DNA of 64,000 nt from Tubulanus polymorphus (lineage: Eukaryota > Nemertea > Palaeonemertea > Tubulaniformes > Tubulanidae). A program made the translations under genes and the position numbers. The notes under the pieces were generated by a model. It was not told the origin of the DNA. It saw only the letters and a list, made by a program, of their open reading frames with translations, and did no database searches. Shown here piece by piece: positions 43,847-54,708 of this stretch. Location: contig NC_134026.1 of the NCBI RefSeq assembly GCF_964204645.1, forward strand, positions 26,864,650 through 26,928,649, read 5' to 3'. Within the stretch, counting starts at the first letter, position 1. Every line of letters begins with the position of its first letter.

Positions 43847-46361
43847 CTATAAAATATACCAAAAAAAAAATCATGAACTGCAATTAATAGAAATTCATAT
43901 TCTACAAAGTGAATCAGTCATTCTGATGATTACCGTAATATACATTCCCGAAACTTCGCCTTTCTTCAGTGGAGGAGGTATATTCAAAGGTCTCTGGACA
44001 TCTGTTTTTGTGATTAGTTGCCCCTTTAAGTAATGTTTGCCAGTTTCAATGACAACTATGTCCATCATCTTACCCATGAGATTTTCATCTTTTGGGACCA
44101 ACACCTGGGAGAAAATCAAATATGGTACATGACTATGACAGTAACATTAGACTCATTACAGCAAATGGAATCTACTGGTATGTTACCTGGTCATAGTATT
44201 TATTGTGTCCCACATAATACTGACCATCATGAGATACTTCTGTTACTAGAACTCTTTGTTTTTCACCTAACTGTAATGAACAATCAGTCATTTACAAATA
44301 CAACATTAAGAACTGAAATAATGGATTTCAATTTTGTGCCTTTTTAAAATTTACCTTGTGTTCGTAAGGTTTATATGATTGAAATAATTCAGAAACTGCC
44401 TTCGTTCGCTGTTTTACCTTTTTAAGAATTACAATATAAAGATCATATATACTCATGAATTTGAGGAAAATCAAACACCCATAAAGCACCCATATCATCT
44501 CAAATAACTAACTCACTTCTGGAGGAGGAACTCGTGGCATTTTAGCTGCTGGAGTTCCAGGACGTGGGAAGAACTGGTTGATAAAAAGACTGGGAAACTT
44601 ATATTCATCAACAAGTTGCAAAGTTTCTTGGAAATCCTGCAATAGAAATAGTGTTTATGAAAATAACTTATAACCTATTGAATATGATAATCATAATTTA
44701 ATCAATCACCAATCTAATGTGTTTTTAATACCTCTGCAGTTTCAGTAGGGAAACCACATATCACATCAGTTGCTATAGTTATACCAGGTACACGCTCTTT
44801 GAGGAAATCCACTACATGTTTGAAATCAGCTAAACAGTATTCCCTTTTCATATCCATTAACACGCTATCAGATGCCGCTTGTACAGGGACATGTAGAAAT
44901 GAATATACCCTCGAATGGTTCAATATCTTAGCCATTTCCTGAAAAGGGGCATATCATTCTATAATCAGAAAGCTTAACAACAGACAGTCACATCTGCTTA
45001 TTGACATTCATTTTTGTACCTCCAAATGTTCCAATATGTATGGCGGATTAGTCATTCCTAGTCGTAACATTGCTCCCTCAGGTATGGCTTCTACAAGTTT
45101 CCACAGTAACTGCGGTAACGTGACACCAATATCTCTTCCATAAGCACCAGTGTCTTCAGAGGTCAACCATATTTCTACAACACCCTCTGTGAGAAAAATT
45201 GACTAGTTGATTCCAGACTGAAGAAACGAATCTATCAAAAATCGCTAAGAACAAATACTGCTACTGTAGTTTTTTTTTACCTTCAAATGACTGCTTTGCT
45301 CTAGCCACTATTTCATCAGGCGGGTAGCTCCCCAGTTCACCACGAGCATGTTTGGTTTTACAGTATGTACACTGATTTAAACAACTAAAATTCATATATT
45401 GTGTACAGTTAGAATGATTAGAATCTCACATTCACAGGATATTGAATTGCATTTAAGTCTAGGAAATGACATTTTCTTTCTTACCCTGTATTTATAGCTA
45501 TGATTTCAATTAATGGATTTTTACGTATTTTGGGGAGCATAAGAGAAGCTCCACCAGCTTTTTTGCCATCTTGTTTTTTCAGCCCAAGCAAACGTACAGT
45601 ATGGCCTTTTACCGTCTCTTCAACAACCTCTAATACTCTGTCTATTTGTTGAACTCCAATCATACTAACTCCCTGTGAGTAAGAATAAAATTCATCAGAG
45701 ACTTGGATATTTCGCACCAAGTTATACAGTCTACCTTGCAACTTACCTGTAAATAATCAGATTTAGGTTGACCCTGAGGTACACAGCCAGAAACGATTAA
45801 ATGTTTACCCGTTTCTTTAGCTTTCATTATTTCATTCCGGAAATGATCTTCGGCTGGACTTTTAACCGTACAACTATTCAATATCCACAAGTCAGCTGTA
45901 TCTTTTTCATCTTAAATACAAAATTAAATATCACAGATAGTTTTCACTCCTTAAACCTATTTTCCGAAATGTACTTCAGACATCGAGTTTAACCTGTGAT
46001 TTTATAGCCATATGAAGCAAGCTGTCCAGCCATGTACTCTCCATCTGAACTGTTGTGAGCGCAGCCCCATGTTTTCACGTAAATCGATTGACATCCTGAA
46101 AAAAACAGAAGCAAACCGATGAGATATTCAAACCGAGGAAAGATCTTCACATTCACAATCATGTAGAAACGTACCAGGAATTATGCTTTCAGCTTCAGGT
46201 TTCACTGCCGGAGATTTTGGTCTGTTCTTTTTAATCCTAGGTCGAGGGACTATTTTAGATTTAGCGGCTATCCTTTCATCCAGAGTTACATTGTTTGACT
46301 TGTTGACAATATCTTCAATGTCATCGATGAAGTTTTCCGATTCACAAATAACTGATGGCAT
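43706..46361 (-). CDS. CDKAL1: CDKAL1, tRNA t6A methylthiotransferase
   Basis: Twelve exons on the minus strand, all phases consistent, 565 codons: 46361-46175, 46095-45994, 45910-45747, 45672-45485, 45384-45281, 45186-45020, 44938-44732, 44636-44517, 44417-44355, 44270-44187, 44104-43934, 43846-43706. Vertebrate CDKAL1 is about 579 residues. The enzyme converts t6A37 to ms2t6A37 in tRNA-Lys(UUU), which improves decoding accuracy, and it sits on the endoplasmic reticulum. The N-terminal MTTase domain has its three cluster cysteines (Cys74 in TWGCAHN, Cys110 in LNSCTVK, Cys139 in SGCVPQ). The radical-SAM motif is CLNQCTYC (Cys215, 219, 222), after the conserved [16 protein letters not shown] domain spans about 430-500 ([22 protein letters not shown]). 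The start ATG is followed by an acidic FIDDIEDI segment as in other CDKAL1 proteins. The terminal exon supplies the membrane anchor. All catalytic residues are intact. Confidence 0.97.
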
Positions 46362-46446
46362 CTTCAGCAACAGAAAATAGTTTAAAATATCAGTGTTAAC
46401 GAGTCCTTATAAATTAGTTAGTTGAAATCATTATCATTACTATTAA

Positions 46447-46826
46447 GGTGTGGCTACTTGTACGGATTACTCTGGAGGCTATTCGTACGGAACTAGGATC
46501 TGTACGCTAATAACTGTCGCTGATTGGCTGATTAACACAGTGCATGCGTACAGAGGTGCGCGACTTAGAAAATTCAAGGAAAGTGTGGAGAATAGAGTTA
46601 GAGAAAAATAGAGTGGATCAAGCGAGACTCGAACCCGGGCCAGTAAATTACTAGCGCAGCATCATACCAGTAGACCACCGAGCTCGACGACAGTCGGCCA
46701 AATGTTTTAACTACATATAGCCTCACCTTACCCTAACCCTATCCCTTCCCATAGGAACATTCCAGAGTAATCCGTACGAATAGCCCACGGAATTATTCGT
46801 ACGGGTCCGTACGAGTAGCCACTTCG
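46447..46826. mobile_element. 380-bp inverted-repeat element with 10-bp target duplication
   Basis: Flanked by the exact direct repeat TTACTATTAA (46437-46446 and 46827-46836). Ends are inverted (GTGGCTACTTGTACGG against GTGGCTACTCGTACGG read inward), with the CGTACGAATAGCC-type motif repeated inside each end. A target duplication of this length points to a Mutator-like element. It lies 85 bp upstream of the CDKAL1 start codon and contains a minus-strand tRNA-derived SINE. Confidence 0.8.
46540..46695 (-). mobile_element. tRNA-derived SINE, copy 1
   Basis: On the minus strand: A-box-like TGGTCTACTGG, B box GGTTCGAGTCT, then a body ending with the segment TTTCTCTAACTCTATTCTCC and a CGCGCACCTCTGT end. 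The same body occurs in opposite orientation at about 47250-47400. Both copies lie inside inverted-repeat elements. Confidence 0.65.
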
Positions 46827-46885
46827 TTACTATTAACCGTTTACTATCATTTGGCCTACTCTTCTCTAGCCTAATTTATATTATT

Positions 46886-47466
46886 GGAAGTGGATATTTT
46901 GCCAATGCGGCATTATTTTAGTAAATGCTATTTTGCCAATGGCTATATATAATAAGATATAGTAATAAAATATAACAATAACATCATTATATTGGGTGTA
47001 GGGTTAGGGTTTCGATAGGGTAAGGGTCTAGAGGGTTAGGTTTAGGGTTAGGGTCCGTTTTTACCCCTAGGGATAGGGTTAGGGTAAGGTGTAGTCAGTA
47101 ACCTGTCTGTGGTTTAGTTTCACAATCGGATATTTTCACAAACCACATGGTATAAGCCCATCCGATTATAAAAAGCTTACCACCAACGATTAGGTAACTA
47201 ACTAGGTAAGGTGAGGCTATATGTAATGAAAAATTACGGGTGGTTTTGAGTGAGCCGGGTGGTCTAGTGGGAATATGTTACGCTAGCAATCTGCTGGTCG
47301 GGTTCGAATCCCGCTCTGACTATGCTGCTATTTTCTCTAACTCTGTTCTCCACACTTTCCTTGAATTTTCTAAGTCGCGCACCTCTGTGTGCATGCATGG
47401 CGTCAATTAGTCAAAACGCACCATTGGCAAAATAGCATTAACAGGAAAATATCCACTGCCTATCTA
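46886..47466. mobile_element. Inverted-repeat element enclosing a SINE and TTAGGG-like DNA
   Basis: Left end GTGGATATTTTGCC and right end with AATATCCAC are inverted, and ATGCTATTTTGCCAATGG recurs inverted further in (about 46927-46944 and 47421-47438). An ATATTATT on each side (46878-46885, 47467-47474) could be a target duplication but is AT-rich and the ends do not align perfectly. Between 46995 and 47085 lie several degenerate TTAGGG-like hexamers on the + strand. Confidence 0.6.
47250..47400 (+). mobile_element. tRNA-derived SINE, copy 2
   Basis: A box TGGTCTAGTGG (47260-47270) and a perfect B box GGTTCGAATCC (47301-47311), followed by the same body as copy 1 in the opposite strand. The head is Val/Asp-like by its A box. 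It is too diverged at the acceptor-stem end to be a working tRNA gene. Confidence 0.7.
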
Positions 47467-48061
47467 ATATTATTTATTTGAAAGCAAATTCGTTAATTCG
47501 ACTTCGAGAAGCTTCTCCCTTGCGTTGTCAATAAAATACTACTCATCAAAACTACTGTACAAGCTACTGTGGTTTATACTTCTCTTGCCGTAGAATCTAA
47601 AACTCTCTTCTACTTCAGCTTCTGAAATGGATTGTATTTTTCTGTAGAATTTTCGGTATTTTCTTCGTTTCAAGAGAATCCACGAAACGGAAGTATGTAT
47701 TATATTTGTTACATCGTATGCTAAATAATTTTGTTTTAGCGTTTTGCGCGACGACCTTCAGAATTTATCCTCTTTTTATCAAACGGGTGCTGCCTCACGT
47801 CATAATCATTTACGTAAATAATTGTTGAATTAAAATAATTGTAAATACTGTTTTTTCTCTATATACCATGGAAATGGTTGCATTGTAATAAACTGGCCGT
47901 AATAAAATATATTACGAATACGAATATTCGTATCAGTAAGTGCTGCCCCCTCTTGCGGTTAACGGTGAATATCTGAACTTACTCGCGTGCCGCAGTAGGA
48001 ATATTGCGCAACTTTTTGAATTATTAGTTGTCGAATAAACACTATAATCCGTGTACACTGT

Positions 48062-48226
48062 CGATAAATGAAGAAATCCCACACATCGAATTTAAAATTA
48101 TATGATGAAATTTATTCATTCGACTAGATGAAGGCTGTTAGTCAACAGCCGAAACGTTGTGGTTTCAAAATGATAAAGTTTATCGTATGATTTTAAATTC
48201 GAAGTGTGGGATTTCTTCATTTATCT
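48062..48226. repeat. Inverted dimer with a hammerhead-like hairpin in the middle
   Basis: About 56 bp at 48062-48118 is inverted at 48170-48226 (shared GAAGAAATCCCACAC and TCGAATTTAAAAT). Between them lies GATGA, a perfect 7-bp stem GGCTGTT/AACAGCC with loop AGTC, and then GAAAC, which resembles the hammerhead core CTGATGA-stem II-GAAA with one extra base. A third, partial copy with CAGCCGAAACGTTG lies at about 48338-48415. This layout fits Penelope-like or retrozyme remnants. Confidence 0.5.
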
Positions 48227-49104
48227 TTTTGAATTACCCTCAGCACCCTTTAGAATAAGGCTCTCCAGAAAACCGCTAGGGCGATATATTGTGTTCGCAT
48301 TTTGTGGATTGCCAACAAAAAAGATGGGATACCACTCAGACAGCCGAAACGTTGCGGTTTCGTTTTAATAAAGTATTTCATATAAAATTCGAATTGTGAG
48401 ACTTCTTCGATTAATGACGTAGTTACGATAAATGTGGATAGATGGCGACTGCAGAATGTTGAAAGCTTGTTTTGGTCGATTTTGACAGATCCAAAATGCC
48501 GGCTTTTTGAATCGTAGTTAGGCCTGCTGTACTCCTGGCTGGTCATACAAATTAGCGTCAACAACTATCAACGGGCCCAGTTTAACGTGCAGTGTCGTAT
48601 TGTTTCGCCGCTGATATAATCGCATAAATAAAAGCTTGTCGGCAGACCAGTTGGTGGGATTATTTTTTTTTGGGTTGAAAAAAAAGAAGTAGATTGCAAG
48701 AATAAAACGCAGGAGTTTCAAAAAAAGGTTTAACTCTTAAATCGATTTAATTTCTTCATTAATTCAGTTTATCTTAAAACGTTTTAGACCTCAATCCAGG
48801 ATTTGCTATACGTGTATTAAACTTAACTAAACAAATGACAAATTTTAGAATCAATCATATTCATTCTCATACAACAATTATACAAAATGCCAGGAGTGCT
48901 CGAGGAATTATAATGTAAGCTCCTCAAACACGTGGACTTTCAAAAACAACTAGTCCAACCACCAGGCGTATAAACTATAAACGAGAGTTTATACGGTTGT
49001 TCGGTGGTGTACCAGAACACCGTTTCAAGATGGCGGCTATGTAGAGGGCGCCATGGGACAATACAGTGAGAACAGGACCACCGCATACAACACGGGCCGA
49101 AAGC

Positions 49105-50283
49105 ATCCGTAGCAACACTGGTATCAGTAGTATCATCGGTCTCTGAGAGGATCGGACAGTATCACTGGTAACAGTGGTATCGGGGTAGCAGTAGTATCAC
49201 CGGTCTCCAGAAGGATCGGGCAGTATCACTGGTAACAGTGGTATCGGGGTAGCAGTAGTATCACCGGTCTCCAGAAGGATCGGGCAGTATCACTGGTATC
49301 AGTGGTATCGGGGTAGCAGTAGTATCACCGGTCTCCAGAAGGATCGGACAGTATCACTGGTAACGGTGGTATCGGGGTATCAGTAGTATCACCGGTCTTG
49401 GAGAGGATCGGGCAGTATCACTGGTAACAGTGGTATCGGGGTATCAGTAGTATCATCGGTCTCCAGAAGGATCGGACAATATCACTGGTAACAGTGGTAT
49501 CGGGGTATCAGTAGTATCACCGGTCTTGGAGAGGATCGGGCAGTATCACTGGTAACAGTGGTATCGGGGTATCAGTTGTATCACCGGTCTCTGGAAGGAT
49601 CGGGCAGTATCACTGGTAACAGTGGTATCGGGGTATCAGTAGTATCACCGGTCATGGAGAGGATCGGGCAGTATCACTGGTAACAGTGGTATCGGGGTAT
49701 CAGTAGTATCACCGGTCTCCAGAAGGATCGGACAGTATCACTGGTAACAGTGGTATCGGGGTAGCAGTAGTATCACCGGTCTCCTGAAGGATCGGACAGT
49801 ATCACTGGTAACAGTGGTATCGGGGTAGCAGTAGTATCACCGGTCTCGGAGAGGATCGGGCAGTATCACTGGTAACAGTGGTATCGGGGTAGCAGTAGTA
49901 TCACCGGTCTCCTGAAGGATCGGACAGTATCACTGGTAACAGTGGTATCGGGGTAGCAGTAGTATCACCGGTCTCGGAGAGGATCGGGCAGTATCACTGG
50001 TAACAGTGGTATCGGGGTAGCAGTAGTATCACCGGTCTCCAGAAGGATCGGGCAGTATCACTGGTAACAGTGGTATCGGGGTAGCAGTAGTATCATCGGT
50101 CTCTGAGAGGATCGGACAGTATCACTGGTATCAGTGGTATCGGGGTAGCAGTAGTATCACCGGTCTCCTGAAGGATCGGGCAGTATCACTGGTATCAGTG
50201 GTATTGGGGTAGCAGTAGTATCACCGGTCTGGGAGAGGATCGGGCAGTATCACTGGTAACAGTGGTATCGGGGTAGCAGTAGA
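49105..50283 (+). repeat. 64-bp tandem array, left arm, about 18 copies
   Basis: Exact 64-bp spacing, for example CGGTCTC at 49137, 49201 and 49265. The unit contains the dyad CACTGGTAACAGTG and the pair ACCGGT. Variants differ at few positions (CCAGAAGG, CTGAGAGG or TGGAGAGG; GTAACAG or GTATCAG), and the variants are interspersed, consistent with unequal exchange or gene conversion. 64 is not a multiple of 3, so it does not code for a repeat protein. Confidence 0.98.
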
Positions 50284-50309
50284 CTTTTTTGCGCCGGACA
50301 CGTTTGATT

Positions 50310-50358
50310 AAACCGATATTTCGTTATAAAAGATCTCGTTGTAGCGAGGTTTGACTAG
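50310..50358 (-). mobile_element. Pogo/Tigger-type terminal repeat fragment
   Basis: The minus strand reads AGTCAAACCTCGCTACAACG and then more of a typical pogo/Tigger end. I see only one end, so this is a truncated remnant just inside the left array. Confidence 0.45.
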
Positions 50359-50510
50359 TATTACAGTGGAATTTTTATCGGTGGTACATGTATTTATTTT
50401 CCAGAGTTGCAAAATTTGGTTTCATTTTTTGGTGCGCCGTATCCACTGCCTGGTAATACTCTCCGTACTAAGTTCTTTGACTTTGAATAGTACATAGCAG
50501 CTAAGGATCG

Positions 50511-50651
50511 GGGGCCAGTTGCACAGTTTGTGACTTAAGTCCAAAAGTGGTCTTAAATCTTAAGACTGGTCTCAAGTTGTTAGATTGGCTATAGAACTAA
50601 GTTGGTCTTAGACTGGTCTTAAGTCTAAGCCATAACTATGCAACTGGCCCC
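50511..50651. mobile_element. 141-bp MITE with GGGGCCAGTTGCA ends
   Basis: Begins GGGGCCAGTTGCACAGTT and ends with the inverse of GGGGCCAGTTGCATAGTT. The interior is rich in CTTAAG, GACTTAAG and TTGGTCTTA motifs in both orientations. No clear target duplication. It sits in the core of the foldback element. Confidence 0.8.
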
Positions 50652-51513
50652 TGGAAGATTTGTTGAAGGCGTATCAAATTATCTAACTTTATCGGGTAAT
50701 CTCAAACTCAAGCGGGTACAGATCAGTCGTCAGAAAAGATATTCAAAAAAATATTCAACGCAGGCTTAAACTGCAAATAACCCTCTTTAAACTCTGTAAA
50801 AATTGGAAATATAGCTTTAAGAGATACTTAGATATTTTGAAATTAATGAATGTTGAGATTTCTTTTACGCGCGGTTAAGATATGCGGTCCTTGGGGTCAC
50901 ATCGTCAGTGTTCTCAATTGTTGCGTTCAAAAATTCCAAGAAACGCCAGCAAATATCTGCATTTCGTTTCCTTAAAAATGGTGTATAAATTAATTTCGTC
51001 GAGCAAGGGACTGCAGAACTATATGATATTCAATCTAAACTTATGTTTTAAAAATGAGTGCAAATTATCGCAACAATAGGGACCTCGAGGGACCGCCACA
51101 AAATGGCGCCTAGAAACTGGAAACTTCTTTATTTAAAAAAAATTAGTTAAGTCACAAGTCACTCACTAATTAGTGTTTCTCAATTTTAAACAGCCTAATT
51201 AAGTATATTGTAAACAAACATATGCATCAATAAACCAATATCAAGATTGCAGATTAAGACTATGGAGAATAAATCATTGCTATTATGTACAATATATGAT
51301 ACAATAAAATGTAAAGTAAAATGTAAATGATACCTGAGAAATATAATCACCAATGAAGTCATACAACACAAAAATATCAAAAGCATACAACGCAGTAATG
51401 TATCAGATCATCACAGTTTTTATAACATTGAATGAACTACCATTGACCACAACTCAGCCTTAGTAGCATTGGTATTGAAAATATTTCACCAATTGACTAT
51501 CGGCTGTGTAAAT

Positions 51514-52251
51514 GAATCCGGGTCATAATACCTCCGCCCAAAATACCTCCACCCAAATATCCCACACCCAGAATCCCTCCACCCAGAATACCCTCATATG
51601 TGTCCAAAATACCTCCAGGCCCTAGATCTAATGGGTTTATGCCTGAAGGACAAAAATTTGAACCTATTAGAAATATAATTTTTTAGAATGAATATTTTGT
51701 CCCCCCCCCCCAAGTTTTAATTTACAGGCAATACTCAAATAAACCAAAGTTCTATAGTTTAAAAGTAGTTAATTGAGCAAAACAAAGTATAATGTTAATT
51801 TCAGTGATCATAGTTGCACTTAAATGGAAATGAACTGAATTCAGTGTGTAAAGCGAAATGTAGTACATTGTTTTCTTAGATTATAGGACTAATTAATATT
51901 CTATAATCTAAATATTGAATAGTTTCCAGAGAAATCTAGCATAAGATTAAAGACATGAGATAAACTAATTAATATTCCCAGCCAAAACTAATTGCAAGTG
52001 AACATTGTCATTAATTGTTATTCAATTATTATTCAGTAGGTTTATATATACCGTAATACATTATATATGATAGTTGTATAATAGTCAATATTGGTGGTAC
52101 TTTAAACATCTAAATAATATAATTATAGTATTTTTTTTAAATTCTGGGTGGAGGTATTTTGGACACATATGAGGGTATTCTGGGTGGAGGGATTCTGGGT
52201 GTGGGATTTTGGACGGAGGCATTTTGGGCGGAGGTATTATGGGCGTATCCC
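51514..52251. mobile_element. Nested foldback-like element I, 8-bp target duplication
   Basis: Direct repeat GTGTAAAT flanks it (51506-51513, 52252-52259). Inverted arms (about 51525-51625 and 52141-52251) are themselves made of a 17-20 bp motif repeated about five times (ATACCTCCACCCA-like on the left, its inverse on the right). The middle (about 500 bp) is AT-rich with a C9-10 run near 51703-51712. No coding capacity. Confidence 0.75.
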
Positions 52252-52355
52252 GTGTAAATAGAAGGTCCATCAAAATACCTATTTGTAAAATTCAACAACT
52301 TAAGTGTCATACTAAGTTGACCAGCACTGAGTAAGGCGGACGCAACTGTACACAT

Positions 52356-53232
52356 ATGGATGAAGAGTATAATTTGGTAACAGGTAAAAATCCCTCCTAG
52401 GTAAAAAAAAACCCAAAATCCCCCCAAATTTATTTCACAGCAAAAGTCAATGAAATACTGTAATATTCTTTAGTTGAAAAACGTTAATAGTTTTGCAAAA
52501 ATTTCCAATTTTCCCTGGTGTTTTTCACAATCACCTCGGATAATCTGTGTCTTTTACCGTGCAGTAAAAATCCCCTTGGTAAAAATCCCCAATTCTTCAA
52601 AGTAGGTAAAAATCCCCCTCCTTCTGAATGTAGTTTAAGTAGATACAATCTTAAGGTCAATTAATTCATATTTACCGGTATTTCATATTTATGATACACA
52701 TATCCTATTTATTATTGTGGAACATCATAAGGATATCATGAGTATACAAACTATTGCATATACTACTTGAATTCAAACATACTACAAATCAAAAATTCAT
52801 TAATACTAAATTAGTACTCAAAAGTTATCACACAGCTTAATGAAAGGGTTCTTAGCACTTGTCAAATATATTACACTAGTTTGAAACTAAAATATCTAGA
52901 ATTAAAAGTTCGTTATTGCTCAAAATTCATTGCATCGCGCAGCTCAAATATACCACAAGTTAACAAGATATTCCGGTTCGAATTTAAAGGTATTACAAAT
53001 AAAAGTGTATTATTCTTATTAATTCTAACAATTTATTGAAATCTAAGAGTTTACTTAAGAATTTATCACAACGAAAGATTTCATTGCACAGTCCAAACAT
53101 ATTTCAGTCTCATCGCAAATTAATAAAATTGGAGTATCATTTTGCTTTGAAATGGTCTTGAAAATCACCAAGTGGGGATTTTTACCTACTGTGAATATTT
53201 GGGGATTTCTACCTAGAAGTTTTTTACCATAG
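52356..53232. mobile_element. Nested foldback-like element II, 9-bp target duplication
   Basis: TGTACACAT is repeated exactly on both sides (52347-52355, 53233-53241). The left arm has several GGTAAAAATCCCC-type units (52384-52400, 52563-52620) and the right arm has their inverse (53165-53230). The long AT-rich middle is non-coding. A truncated second copy is at 54709-55016. Confidence 0.75.
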
Positions 53233-53326
53233 TGTACACATGATTGTATGCTGTTCTACTGGACTTGGAGTACTCGCGGCTATACTTATTATTATTCCAA
53301 GACTGGACGCAAGTCGTGCTTTCGAC

Positions 53327-53984
53327 GGGTCCATACCTATGTTCCTCGGGTCCTATGTTCCCCCAAGGGAGATTAAACATAAAAGGGGTTCTATATTCCC
53401 CGGATCCGATATTCCTGGAAGATTATGGAAAATGTATAAAAAGGTCCTTTGTTCCCATGGCCACATACACTCAATTTCGGCGCCGGGAATTCAGAGCATG
53501 ATAACGCGTCAGGCTGCCAATTAGTTGATGTTGAAAATCGGCACTACATGTATCTTTATCTTTATCTTTATTCTATTAAATGAAAATTAACGACATGAAT
53601 CACAATTAAAAATCTCCCGGGCAAGTTTCAAAGCCTTTTTACAGTGTGACGTAACTACTGAATAAATTACCTGATCGATCGATTAATTGTCATCTCGAAT
53701 TTCTCTCGTTAAGTTCTGGCGTTTGCAAAAAATAAAAGCACCTTGTCTGTATCAAATTTATAGTATCTAGCAAATACATGACATGATTGATGGACTATTA
53801 TTAAAAAGCATAGGTATGGACACCGGTCAACGTTTTTATTATTTGGAGAATATATGGAACCCTCGTTGTATTATTTCCTTTGGGAGAATATAGAACCCGG
53901 GGAATATAGGACCCGGGGAACATGGAACCCGGGGAATATAGGGCCCGGGGAACATAGAACCTGGGGAATCTAGGGATGACCCCC
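53327..53984. mobile_element. Nested foldback-like element III, 8-bp target duplication
   Basis: CTTTCGAC on both sides (53319-53326, 53985-53992). Ends are inverted (GGGTCCATACC against GGGGTCATCCC). Arms consist of 17-18 bp units, GGGTCCTATGTTCCCC-like on the left (53327-53450) and CCCGGGGAATATAGG-like on the right (53875-53984). A short ATCTTT repeat is near 53551-53575. The open frames here arise from the repeats and are not genes. Confidence 0.75.
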
Positions 53985-54410
53985 CTTTCGACCGTATTCA
54001 TTACTCATTACTTTTCAAATCATTACTGAAACGAAGAATATTTTAATTGATTTTTATTTCATATGGAAATATGCCGGTTACCTGAAACCGGAATTTTTCA
54101 TTGGATTAAAACAAGGGCCGGGGCTTATTTCTTCTTTGTTTTTCACCGCTTGCATCGATAGCTTACATAGTTTTGGTAGTCACATAGCCAGATCTTGGAG
54201 CGTTAAAATATGCAGGTGGTTTAATTTTACTTGAGCCCATTACAGGATCGATAATTCAAATGTAGAACATTTGCGAACAATTTGCGGAAGCGTGTAATAT
54301 TTCATTTTAAAGAAGTAAATCACATTTTGCATTTTCCTGGATACGTCCTCGTCAAGTTTTATTACTATTATATTTTCATCACTTGAATTAATTATTTTGT
54401 TTTGTAATAC

Positions 54411-54705
54411 AGTCAACCCCCGATATACCATCCACATCGGTGAAGAAAATTTTGACGGTATAGAGAGTATGACGGTATATATCGTGGGTATTTTACTATG
54501 TATTTGTTAAGAGATGTACATTGCCCACAATTTAAATTTTTCATCAAATTTCGCAAATATCTGCTCAGGGTAAAGAAACGTTCTGTTAATTCTGCTGTTC
54601 GCGGTAATCTGGGACAGTTCCCTCTACTTATAATTTTCTTGCCACTTATGGTCAAATAGTGGCTGTGCATCTGTAAAATAGACAGTTCGACGATGGTATA
54701 TAAAG
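54411..54705. mobile_element. Pogo/Tigger-like MITE, degenerate
   Basis: Left end CAGTCAACCCCCGATATACC after a TA; right end is roughly inverse (TATATACCATCG reading inward from 54705). More GGTATATA motifs occur inside near 54440-54490. The match of the ends is imperfect. Confidence 0.45.
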
Positions 54706-54708
54706 CGG

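Noticed and set aside
47251-47320. Possible functional tRNA gene
   Set aside because: A and B boxes are good, but the acceptor stem does not pair and a SINE body follows; the same body recurs at 46540-46695.
53240-53524. 94-residue frame in the foldback core
   Set aside because: Overlaps the repetitive arm of nested element III; composition follows the repeat.
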